64,000 bases of DNA, taken from positions 3,047,501 to 3,111,500 of the forward strand of contig NZ_CP102288.1 in the NCBI RefSeq assembly GCF_025151535.1, written 5' to 3'. This document shows positions 27,681 through 35,244 of this stretch, one piece after another. The DNA is from Segatella copri DSM 18205. Lineage in GTDB: Bacteria; Bacteroidota; Bacteroidia; Bacteroidales; Bacteroidaceae. Below the pieces are notes generated by a model. It saw nothing but the letters and a program-made list of their open reading frames with translations. It was not told where the DNA came from and did not search any database. How positions within the stretch are numbered: the first letter of the stretch is position 1; every line of letters starts with the position of its first letter. Both the position numbers and the translations under genes were made by a program.

Positions 27681-29462
27681 ATGAAGCGAATCTTATTATT
27701 CATCATGGCAATCACCTTCTCGCTCGCACCTTTTGCGCAGAAGCATTCTGCCCAGAAGAAGCCGATGAGAAAGACTGCCGTAACTGCGAAAAAGAAGGCT
27801 GCTACTCCTGCCAGAAAGACGAACAGCAGAAGTCATGCGGTCAGAAAGACATACAAACCAGCTGCGCCAACCAGAGCAGAACGCAAGGCGGCAACCTATA
27901 GCAATGCCTCTATCCGAGGTTTGCAGGGACAGCGCGCTTCTATCCGGAAGAAGATCAGAGAACAGGAGCAGGCTTTGCAGAGAAATAAGGCGGATGTGAA
28001 GAAACGTCTTGAAGACCTGATGGTGCTGAACGGAGAAATAGACCAGCGTCAGAAGAAGATTGACGGTATCCAGAAGGATATTCATCATATTGACGGCAAT
28101 ATCGGCATTCTGCAGGCACAGTTGAAAACGCTTCAGCAACAGTTGCAGGACCGCAAGAACAAGTATATCCGTTCCATGCGCTATATGAGCCGTCATCATA
28201 CGGTTCAGGACAAGCTGATGTTCATCTTCAGTGCCAAGAATCTGACACAGATGTATCGCCGTCTTTCCTTCATCCGCCAGTATTCTTCCTATCAGAAGGT
28301 GCAGGGCGAGGCTGTAAAGGCTAAGCAGAAGCAGGTGAACGAGAAGCACCAGCAGTTGCAGCATGTAAAGGGACATAAGAACACCTTATTATATAAGGGT
28401 AAGCAGGAGAAGACGGCATTGGAAGGTAAGCAGACCCAGCAGCAGGAGATGGTGCAGGGACTGCAGAAACAGCAGAAGACCATTCAGGCTGTCATTGCCG
28501 ACCAGCGTCAGAAAGATGCGGCAATCAACGCTCAGATTGACCGCTTGATTGCTCAGGAAGTAGCCAAGGCTCGTGCCCGTGCTGCTGCCGAGGCTAAGAA
28601 GAAGGCCGCTGCCGCTGCTGCCGCCAAGAAACGTGCCGAGGAACTGGCTCGCAAGAAAGCTGCTGCCGAGGCTGCTGCCAGGGAGAATGCCCGTCGTATA
28701 GCCGAAGCCAAGGCGCGTGAGGCTGCTGCCGAAGCTGCCCGCAGAAAGGCGGCTGAAGAAGCAAGACTGGCTGCCGAGGCTGCAAGAAAGGCTCAGGAGG
28801 AGGCTGCTGCCCAGGCTGCTGCTCAGGCGAAGGCAAAAGCCCAGGCTAGGGCGCGTGCTGCTGCCGAGGCTGCCAAGCGTGCCGCTGCAGAACAGGCTGC
28901 CCGTGAGGCTGCTGCCGAACAGGCTGCAAGAAAGGCGGAGGCAGAAAGACAGGCTGCCGAGTTGAAGGCGAAGATGGATGCGGAACGCAGTACCCTTGAG
29001 ATTGCCGCTGCCAAGAAGGAGGCACAGGAGGCTTCTACCTTGAGTTCGGTAGACCGCATGCTGAGCGGTGGATTCGAGGCTAACCGTGGTAGATTGCCGA
29101 TGCCTATCAGCGGCAGTTACCGTGTGGTGAGTCATTTCGGTCAGTATCATGTGGAAGGCTTGAAGGGTGTAACGCTCGACAATAAGGGTATCAATATCCA
29201 GGGCAAGCCGGGTTGTGTGGCTCGCAGCATCTACGATGGTGAGGTGAGTGCCGTCTTCGGTTATGGTGGCATGTGGAATGTACTGGTCCGTCATGGTGCC
29301 TACATCTCTGTTTACTGTAATCTGAAATCGGTCAGCGTTCATAAGGGTCAGAAGGTATATACCCGTCAGGCTTTGGGTAGTGTTGGCTCTGATAACATCC
29401 TCCAGTTCCAGCTTCGCAAGGAGACTGCCAAGCTCAATCCGGAGGCTTGGCTGAGCCGATAA
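27681..29462 (+). CDS. EnvC-like murein hydrolase activator with degenerate LytM (M23) domain
   Basis: A 593-residue secreted protein. After the signal peptide comes a basic region, then a coiled coil at about 75-265 (for example KRLEDLMVLNGEIDQRQKKI). A long Ala/Glu/Lys/Arg helix of about 150 residues follows at roughly 285-435. The LytM domain lies at about 470-590. Its metal-binding residues are lost: the HxGxD position reads LDNKGIN and the HxH position reads LQFQLRK. This matches EnvC/NlpD-type activators, which stimulate cell-separation amidases and do not cleave murein themselves. No amidase gene is adjacent. Confidence 0.88.
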   Translation: MKRILLFIMAITFSLAPFAQKHSAQKKPMRKTAVTAKKKAATPARKTNSRSHAVRKTYKPAAPTRAERKAATYSNASIRGLQGQRASIRKKIREQEQALQRNKADVKKRLEDLMVLNGEIDQRQKKIDGIQKDIHHIDGNIGILQAQLKTLQQQLQDRKNKYIRSMRYMSRHHTVQDKLMFIFSAKNLTQMYRRLSFIRQYSSYQKVQGEAVKAKQKQVNEKHQQLQHVKGHKNTLLYKGKQEKTALEGKQTQQQEMVQGLQKQQKTIQAVIADQRQKDAAINAQIDRLIAQEVAKARARAAAEAKKKAAAAAAAKKRAEELARKKAAAEAAARENARRIAEAKAREAAAEAARRKAAEEARLAAEAARKAQEEAAAQAAAQAKAKAQARARAAAEAAKRAAAEQAAREAAAEQAARKAEAERQAAELKAKMDAERSTLEIAAAKKEAQEASTLSSVDRMLSGGFEANRGRLPMPISGSYRVVSHFGQYHVEGLKGVTLDNKGINIQGKPGCVARSIYDGEVSAVFGYGGMWNVLVRHGAYISVYCNLKSVSVHKGQKVYTRQALGSVGSDNILQFQLRKETAKLNPEAWLSR

Positions 29463-29564
29463 TGTATGAATGAGCCGATAAAGTATGAATAGTTGCAGCT
29501 GAAAGTTTTGCCCCACACGCCCTGAACCAATGGTCACCGGCCGAAGGGAAAGGTAAAGGGCAGA

Positions 29565-29709
29565 GAGGGTGTGTCATAAGTCACATCCAATACGCCCTTA
29601 CAGGGCGTCTTGCTGATTGCTATTATATCCAGGGCGATACCTTGGGCTAGGAGTTTTTGGGCTTTCAGCCCGACCTTGCTGCCATTATCTGGACTTATGA
29701 CACACCTTC
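29565..29709. mobile_element. MITE-like element, 145 bp, 18-bp terminal inverted repeats
   Basis: GAGGGTGTGTCATAAGTC at 29565-29582 is matched in reverse complement at 29692-29709 with one mismatch. The interior carries one copy (29594-29672) of the 78-bp palindromic unit seen twice at 22549-22742. It has no coding capacity. A remnant made of the two ends brought together lies at 31781-31813. Confidence 0.75.
29594..29672. repeat. Third copy of the 78-bp palindromic unit
   Basis: Aligned with the reverse complement of 22549-22626, it shares GCCCTTACAGGGCG, TTGCTGATTGCT, CCAGGGCGAT and GGGCTAGGAGTTT in the same order and spacing. It lies inside the MITE-like element. Confidence 0.8.
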
Positions 29710-29715
29710 TTTCCT

Positions 29716-29940
29716 TTATGCCCCCGGCTCGCCCAGGTATTCGAAGATGGTGGATACCTGGCGGGGAGGAAAATACTGGCTATGCTCCTGGTAGCCTAAG
29801 CGTTGCAGCTCGTTCCAGAGGGGCTCTCAACGCTTAATCCATACCATGATATGACGGCGCGCTGTTGCCCCGTCGGTTGTATCGGGAAAATAGAGCAGAC
29901 CCAGCTCGGTCTTGCTGTACATACGTTGGGGATAATTCAT
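29716..29940 (-). pseudogene. DUF4248-type small protein with an in-frame TGA
   Basis: From ATG 29940 the frame reads MNYPQRMYSKTELGLLYFPD through MVWIKR, then TGA (29827-29829, codon 38 of 75). It resumes in the same frame with EPLWNELQRLGYQ and PPRQVSTIFEYLGEPGA and ends at TAA. The whole matches the shape of DUF4248 proteins of Bacteroidota (a YSKTELAxxYFP start, LxxLGY in the middle, FTPxQVxxIxxxLGEP at the end). A single nonsense change appears to have broken it. Its neighbour upstream is also broken, which supports decay. Confidence 0.75.
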
Positions 29941-29997
29941 AAGCTTTATATTTTTTAATGGGGTGAAACGTAAGATTGAGTGATAGGAAAACCGGTT

Positions 29998-30770
29998 TTA
30001 CAGCCCTTCTACACCATGATCCTTAAAGAAACCTACCATGGCTGTGGTCATATAGCCACCCATGTTCATCTTCTTGTTCGAACGCTTGCAGTTGGCTATG
30101 TAATAATCCTTTCGCAGGAAGAAGTCCTCCAGGTCGCCAATCATATATAACCTGAGATAGCCGCTCAGCCTTCTTCTCGCTCACATCATAATTGCATTGC
30201 AGCCGGAGTTTCAGTTTGCTCCGCTGTCCTCTCAGTTCGCTGCTCACTTCTGTACCCTCCGCAGTTTCGTCAGAAGTGCAACGGTCGTGCAGGGTAAAGG
30301 TGATGTGCTCGGGCAGGTGATGCTTCTCTTTTTTACCCTCCTCCAGAAAGAAAGGCTTATAGGTAAGATACTGGTCGATGATGCGGTTCCGGTAAAGGCG
30401 CGAGGTCTTTGCAGGCAAAAGTCAGACATTTGTTGTCTAGTGCCGACCAGGTCTTGTAGTAATCTTCCCTGCCATGCATCAGTTGCTGGATATGTGCCGT
30501 TTTGCTGATGGTGAATCCCTTTACAGCCCAGCAGTTCATGATGAGATATAACTTGATGCTCGATGCGCTGCGGCATTGGTTGATGGCATTGAGGTCGATA
30601 CGGCTGACTCCCTTGTCGAAATTGTAGAAAAACCGCATCACGTTGTTGTCGAAGCGGAATTTTACCATCCAGTTCTTGTGCCGGTCTTGGTATAGCTCAC
30701 TCTTAAACAGGCATGCAAATTTCCGGTAGTAGGTTTGGTCGCCCTGCTGCTGTTGATTTACTTGTTCCAT
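29998..30770 (-). pseudogene. Frameshifted replication initiator (RepB/Rep_3-like) gene
   Basis: Three reading frames join into one protein of about 250 residues. Frame one starts at ATG 30770 (MEQVNQQQQGDQTYYRKFAC) and runs through SASSIKLYLIMNCWAVKGF and LDNKCLTFACKDL. A shift near 30410 leads to YRNRIIDQYLTYKPFF. A second shift near 30180 leads to YLRLYMIGDLEDFFLRKDYY and ends at 29998. The pattern of an initiator winged helix (SIKLYxxxxxWAVKG) followed by a second lobe resembles Rep_3-type plasmid initiators. Iteron-like repeats lie upstream at 31156-31240. The family assignment is tentative, but the frameshifts are direct. Confidence 0.55.
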
Positions 30771-31155
30771 TGTTGGTTTTCTCTTTAAATTGTTAGTGGC
30801 CTACCGATTGGGGCAAGTCTTTGTTGTTGTTTATTGAAAACCGGCATGGAATTAGAGTAAGGTAAACATGGCAAGATAAAAATTCTCAATCCGTGATGGA
30901 AGGAGTTTCAGCCTTTTCTCTTGTTATCAAACATATGTCCTTACTCTGCATCCATGCCGATAAATTTTCATCAAATTTATCAGGCATAGAATGCCCTGTA
31001 AGGATTACAGTTTGATTACTCACCTTTTGGGGCTGAATCCTACTCAATGAGCTATGTTCTAATCCTTAACCGAAAGCATTTCCCGGTGTCCTTCATCAGG
31101 AGGAGAATCACATTCTCCGCGCTTTCATGTTGCAAAAGAATTAGCTTTTGACTGT

Positions 31156-31240
31156 TACCATCAGAGCCAATAATAGATACCATCAGGGAGAATAATGCTT
31201 CTTCAGAATATGCCCGAATCACTACCAGGGAGAATCTTAA
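31156..31240. repeat. Iteron-like TACCATCAG repeats
   Basis: TACCATCAG starts at 31156 and again at 31178, exactly 22 bp apart. A related TACCAGGGAGAAT starts at 31223, and the 31178 copy continues as GGGAGAAT. Spacing of about 22 bp upstream of an initiator gene is typical of iterons, but only two to three copies are recognisable. Confidence 0.45.
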
Positions 31241-31452
31241 AAATACAAGATATTGAATATCAGACAGCTAGGTATAGTTTTTCTTCCCTACACTATACCA
31301 AGTATATGATATATATACATTTACATCTTTTACACTATTCGTAATACGGGAGGAAAAAGATTTTTTTTCAACACTGAAATAAATATTACCGCGAGTTCAA
31401 CAAACAAGTGCCAAAAATACAGGAATTGTTGAAAATTGTAGGTTGTGAATAG

Positions 31453-31647
31453 GTATTCTTATTTGCAGCCGATTTGACTTCTTATGAAGAGCTGATTCGC
31501 TATTATTCTGTTCAGTTGAAGTTTGAAAAAACAGACGAACATCGTGTTGTTATTTCGATGTATGATTTTCCCAGTCAATTTATGAGTTAGAAGACTTACG
31601 TATTAGAGGGAAAAAGAAAACAATTCTTAGAAGAATTTAATGAGTAA
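31453..31647 (+). pseudogene. Coding remnant with in-frame stops, family unknown
   Basis: One frame reads VFLFAADLTSYEELIRYYSV through RVVISMYDFPSQFMS, then TAG (31588-31590), then KTYVLEGKRKQFLEEFNE and TAA. The frame upstream is closed by another TAG at 31450. The composition is protein-like, but I do not recognise the family and no start is present. Confidence 0.35.
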
Positions 31648-31780
31648 TAGCCCCATCTTCGAGGTGATAGTCATGCAGTAAGCTTTCCCCTAGTGGTCCT
31701 ATCCAACAATCTGGCGTAGACCTTTGATGGCTTTCCTCCTGCAAATCGCAGTGATTCCGAGCACTAAATGGTTGTTATAT

Positions 31781-31813
31781 GAGGGTGCGTCATGGTCTTA
31801 TGACACACCCTCT
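31781..31813. repeat. Solo paired ends of the MITE-like repeat
   Basis: GAGGGTGCGTCAT and ATGACACACCCTC form a 13-bp inverted repeat with a 6-nt loop. Each arm matches the terminal repeat of the element at 29565-29709. It lies 43 bp beyond the stop of the second ftsZ, where it might also act as a weak transcription stop. Confidence 0.6.
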
Positions 31814-31855
31814 ATTTCCAACCAAAATCGCTTTCCTAGTATTAATCATCATCAA

Positions 31856-33247
31856 CTACTTGTAGTTTTCATCATCGTAAGTGATGATGTCCAGATCTTC
31901 TGCAATTTTCTTCAGCCCATTTTTGATTCTTCCACCTAATGTCCATGACTTTGGCTTGGCGATAGGCGTTTCAACAGGAACTTCTCTTGAATCTTCGGTT
32001 GTAGAAGGATTGTCTTCCACTAAAACCTTAGCTGGCTCTTCTCCAGACTCATTTCCTGACATTTCTTCTCGATGGACAATAGTAGCTTCCTTCTCTGTAG
32101 CATCTGGATTGATGTTATCTATAGATTCTGCTTCTTGCTTTTGCTCGGTTTTATTTGCTAGCGTCTGGAAGTTGTCTCTGATAGGATGATAGAGCTTGTC
32201 GATGATTCTCTGATAGTCTTCCTCATCCTTCAATACAGAAGAACTTTCAGGAATATCCTCAGCCAACTCATTGTTCAGACCAGTTGCCAGAATGGTGACT
32301 TTGGCATCCTCATCCAGACTGTCATCATCAGAAAGACCCCAAATCACCTTGATATCAGGGTTCAGTTCATCAAAGAAGGCATCAATTTCTCTCATCTCCC
32401 TCACAAAGATAGGGTGCTTGCTGGAAGTGTAGATATTGAAAAGGATGCGCTGGGCATTACTGATATCGCTGCCATAGAGCAGAGGAGAGTCTAACGCATT
32501 CTTGATGGCACTTTGAACCCTTCCCTCACCACTGGCTCTACCCATGGCCATGATAGCACCGCCACCGCTCTTGATGGTAGTCTCGATGTCTCGGAAGTCA
32601 AGATTGATGGTTCCCTCCACAGTGATGAGTTCCGATATACTCTTGGTGGCATCACTCAGTACCTTGTCTGCCAGTTTGAAGGCATCCTTTACGGTAATCT
32701 CGGAGTCGGCATAAACATCGCAGAGACGCTCGTTGTTGACGATAAGCAAGGCATCCACGTTCTTGCGCATTTCTTCTACACCCTGCAGAGCCTTGACAAT
32801 TTTCTTTCGCTTCTCGAAGTAGAAAGGTATGGTGATGATGCCAACGGTAAGGATGCCCATCCCTTTGGCAATACCGGCAATGACAGGTGCGGCACCCGTA
32901 CCCGTTCCACCACCCATTCCGGCAGTAACAAAAACCATCTTGGTTCCGTCGTCCAGCAGTTTCTTGATGTCTTCCTGGGTATTCTGAGCCTCACTTCTTC
33001 CCACTTCGGGATTTGCCCCTGCACCCAAACCACTCTTTCCGAGCATGATCTTGACCGGCACAGGCGACTTGGATAGTGATTGACTATCCGTATTGCAGAC
33101 GGCGAAACTCATGTTTACTATACCCTCTGCATACATATTCTTAACGGCATTGCATCCGCCACCACCCACACCAATCACCTTGATGATGTTCTTGGTAGTA
33201 TCTTCTGTCTGTCCGAAATCTATAGGAGTCCAATCTTCTTTCATCAT
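31856..33247 (-). CDS. Second FtsZ paralogue with membrane-helix-like C-terminus
   Basis: A 463-residue FtsZ-family GTPase outside the dcw cluster. The core is intact: [17 protein letters not shown] (23-39), [12 protein letters not shown] (73-84), GGGTGTG (112-118), and T7 loop NLDFRDI (215-221) with both catalytic aspartates. The core aligns well with the dcw FtsZ. The C-terminal half differs. A long acidic linker (about 340-430, rich in E, D, S and T) leads to [20 protein letters not shown] at about 434-453. This is basic and amphipathic and looks like a membrane-targeting helix. No proline-containing FtsA-binding peptide is evident. It is likely to polymerise, with a specialised or accessory role. 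The function is not known. Confidence 0.93.
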   Translation of the reverse strand: MMKEDWTPIDFGQTEDTTKNIIKVIGVGGGGCNAVKNMYAEGIVNMSFAVCNTDSQSLSKSPVPVKIMLGKSGLGAGANPEVGRSEAQNTQEDIKKLLDDGTKMVFVTAGMGGGTGTGAAPVIAGIAKGMGILTVGIITIPFYFEKRKKIVKALQGVEEMRKNVDALLIVNNERLCDVYADSEITVKDAFKLADKVLSDATKSISELITVEGTINLDFRDIETTIKSGGGAIMAMGRASGEGRVQSAIKNALDSPLLYGSDISNAQRILFNIYTSSKHPIFVREMREIDAFFDELNPDIKVIWGLSDDDSLDEDAKVTILATGLNNELAEDIPESSSVLKDEEDYQRIIDKLYHPIRDNFQTLANKTEQKQEAESIDNINPDATEKEATIVHREEMSGNESGEEPAKVLVEDNPSTTEDSREVPVETPIAKPKSWTLGGRIKNGLKKIAEDLDIITYDDENYK

Positions 33248-33268
33248 TTCTATATTTCAATTTGGATG

Positions 33269-33276
33269 CAAAGATA
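33269..33276 (-). promoter_or_regulatory. -7 box of the second ftsZ
   Basis: TATCTTTG on the minus strand ends 21 bp before the start codon. No -33 box is apparent. It is part of a 140-bp divergent promoter region shared with the 33388 gene. Confidence 0.5.
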
Positions 33277-33371
33277 CATACAAAGAATCAGATTCCCTAT
33301 GAAAAATCAAACGCAAGCCTTGCAAAAGAAGTTTTTTTCTAGATGAGAAACGATTTTTCCCATTCTTTTTG

Positions 33372-33379
33372 TACTTTTG
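33372..33379 (+). promoter_or_regulatory. -7 box of the unknown gene at 33388
   Basis: TACTTTTG matches TAnnTTTG. The predicted transcription start near 33382 leaves either a 6-nt leader to ATG 33388 or a 27-nt leader to ATG 33409. Confidence 0.5.
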
Positions 33380-33387
33380 CAACCAGT

Positions 33388-33975
33388 ATGCAAGAAGAAA
33401 CAAGAAATATGACCCCAGAGGAGAAAGCCGCTCAGGTAAAGACGCTTTCCACCCAGCTTTTAGCAGAAGGTAGAACCGATCTTTTGTTAAAAGCCATCAG
33501 TGTGCCCGTATTGGAACAGCTCCGTATCGAGGCAGCAAGGGCAACCCTCAGTCCTCTGGTCATCACGGAAGATTACCGTTTCTTGCTCCCTGACTATGGA
33601 AACAGGGAAGTGCAGCTCAGTCCCATCCACAAGGCCCTCTATCTGCTCTTTCTGAATCACCCGGAAGGAATAGAGTTCAAGAACCTGGTGGATCATCGTG
33701 AGGAACTGTTTGCCCTCTACCGAAAAATCGGCAACAGAATCGATCCCGATAAAATCACAGAAACAGTGAATCGCCTGACGAACCCTCTTGATAATGCCAT
33801 CAACGAGAAGTGTTCGCGCATCAAGGCAGCTTTCTCTGACCTGATGGACGAATACCAGGCCGACTATTATATCATCAATAGCCATGTCAAGCGCCACCAA
33901 GGCTCTTCCATGAAGCTCTGGTTCGAGAGGTTGAAGATAATCAATCTCCCAAGAGAACTTGTAGTCTATCAATAA
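33388..33975 (+). CDS. Conserved-looking protein of unknown function, divergent from ftsZ2
   Basis: About 195 residues, soluble, with no signal peptide or membrane segment. The N-terminal third is helical (TPEEKAAQVKTLSTQLLAEG). A central segment LSPIHKALYLLFLNHPEGIE resembles a winged-helix-like fold, followed by FKNLVDHREELFALYRKIG. The C-terminus (KRHQGSSMKLWFERLKIINL) is basic. I do not recognise the family, although similar proteins occur in Bacteroidota. It shares its promoter region with the second ftsZ, which hints at a regulatory or functional link but proves none. ATG 33409 is an equally good start given the promoter position. Confidence 0.75.
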   Translation: MQEETRNMTPEEKAAQVKTLSTQLLAEGRTDLLLKAISVPVLEQLRIEAARATLSPLVITEDYRFLLPDYGNREVQLSPIHKALYLLFLNHPEGIEFKNLVDHREELFALYRKIGNRIDPDKITETVNRLTNPLDNAINEKCSRIKAAFSDLMDEYQADYYIINSHVKRHQGSSMKLWFERLKIINLPRELVVYQ

Positions 33976-34116
33976 TGCTTCTCTTACCGTTTATAACGAT
34001 GTAAATACTATCATGTATATATCTCTCCGGCTTTTCTTTCCCCATTTGTGAATCGTTCTACTTTTCACATGGCTGTTTTCCTCTGTCGTTATAATATACC
34101 TTCTATATAGATATTC

Positions 34117-35160
34117 TTATAAATAAGGTATGGCAAACTTCACCAGACAATATCCACCTCCAATGAGCCAGCAATAAAGAATGGCAGCCAAGAGGAAAGG
34201 CTTAATGCCAGCTTTCTTGAATTTGTCAAAGCTTGTCTCGGCTCCCAATGCTGCCATTGCCATGGTCAGGAGGAAAGTATCCAGTTGGTTAATCCAATCC
34301 ACTATGCTTTCCGGAAGCAAACCAAGAGAATTGAATCCAATCACTACCAGGAAGAGAATGGCAAACCATGGAATGCTGATTTTAGGCTTGTTGGTATCAG
34401 TATTTTCCAGATTATCTCTTTTGGCAACATCCCTTGCAACGGTCCATGCAATCACCAGTAATACCGGTACCAGCATCATCACCCTTATCATCTTCACAAT
34501 GATGGCATTGTTGCTCACCTCGGCTCCCATGGCATTGGCAGCACCTACCACATGGGCTACTTCATGAACGGTGGAACCCGTAAAGAGTCCCATCATATCT
34601 GGTGATAGGTCAAAGATGCCAGCTCTGTAGAGAATAGGGTAGAGGAACATGGATAATGTTCCAAAGATGACTACGGTGGCTACGGCTACTGCCGTCTTGT
34701 AAGGCTTTGGACGAATGGCCCCATCCACACCCAAAACTGCTGCAGCTCCACAGATGGCACTTCCGCAAGCGGTTAGCAGTGCGATGCTGCGGTCAATTTT
34801 CAGGAGTCTTCCCACCAGGATTCCCAAGCCGATGGTGCCACATACGATGATGGCATCCATTACGATGGCAGAGAAGCCCACAGCCATCACATCCTGGAAG
34901 GTGAGCTTGAAACCATAAAGGATGATGCCTGTGCGGAGGATTCGCTTGCTGCAAAACTTGATGCCCGGTACCCAGGTGTCGGGCAGGTTGTTACGTAAAC
35001 TATTGGCATAGAGCATACCAATGATGATACCCACCACCATGGGGCTAAACGAAAGAGCTTTCACCCAGTCCATGCCACCGATATAGAAAGCAGCGCATGC
35101 GAAGAGTGCGATGAGCAATACGCCATGCAGCATACTGCTCCTTTGTTCTGATAATCTCAT
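34117..35160 (-). CDS. YeiH/UPF0324 family putative sulfate exporter
   Basis: A polytopic membrane protein of 347 residues with about ten hydrophobic segments. Family-typical stretches are LSFSPMVVGIIIGMLYAN (near 36), LRTGIILYGFKLTFQDV (near 75), ACGSAICGAAAVLGVDGAI (near 131) and GLFTGSTVHEVAHVVGA (near 190). Members are annotated as putative sulfate exporters. In enterobacteria yeiH sits beside, and is controlled by, the LysR regulator YeiE. Here too a LysR gene lies just upstream (84-bp gap, same strand). The substrate is inferred, not shown. Confidence 0.88.
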   Translation of the reverse strand: MRLSEQRSSMLHGVLLIALFACAAFYIGGMDWVKALSFSPMVVGIIIGMLYANSLRNNLPDTWVPGIKFCSKRILRTGIILYGFKLTFQDVMAVGFSAIVMDAIIVCGTIGLGILVGRLLKIDRSIALLTACGSAICGAAAVLGVDGAIRPKPYKTAVAVATVVIFGTLSMFLYPILYRAGIFDLSPDMMGLFTGSTVHEVAHVVGAANAMGAEVSNNAIIVKMIRVMMLVPVLLVIAWTVARDVAKRDNLENTDTNKPKISIPWFAILFLVVIGFNSLGLLPESIVDWINQLDTFLLTMAMAALGAETSFDKFKKAGIKPFLLAAILYCWLIGGGYCLVKFAIPYL

Positions 35161-35202
35161 ATTTTTCTTTTTTGTCGGTTATTCGCTTTTGAAAAGCGGG
35201 TG

Positions 35203-35210
35203 CAAAGGTA
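35203..35210 (-). promoter_or_regulatory. -7 box of the yeiH-like gene
   Basis: TACCTTTG on the minus strand, 42 bp upstream of the ATG, in the gap after the LysR gene. It suggests separate, regulated transcription of the exporter. Confidence 0.45.
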
Positions 35211-35244
35211 CGAAAAATCATGAGATGTTGTATATATATAATAA

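Larger units (their letters stand above)
30771..31855. other. 1.1-kb non-coding, palindrome-rich region upstream of the broken Rep-like gene
   Basis: No intact gene. It contains an inverted repeat of about 22 bp (30841-30862 against 30939-30960) and a hairpin with GATAAATTT arms (30960-30982), extended by ATGCC/GGCAT. A GGAGAAT/ATTCTCC hairpin lies at 31102-31118, a GGTATAGT/ACTATACC repeat at 31271-31299, TACCATCAG repeats near 31156-31240, and a coding remnant at 31453-31647. Together these suggest the origin region of a decayed element. Confidence 0.6.

Noticed and set aside
28389..29537. 382-codon antisense frame rich in Ser/Leu opposite the EnvC-like gene
   Set aside because: It mirrors the Ala-rich coding repeat; the sense protein has clear domains and a signal peptide.
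29827..29829. TGA as a selenocysteine or readthrough codon in the DUF4248 gene
   Set aside because: No selenocysteine element is visible, the family has no conserved selenocysteine, and the neighbouring gene is also broken.
29610..29837. 75-codon plus-strand frame across the MITE and DUF4248 region
   Set aside because: It overlaps the repeat element and is antisense to a recognisable family; no coding features.
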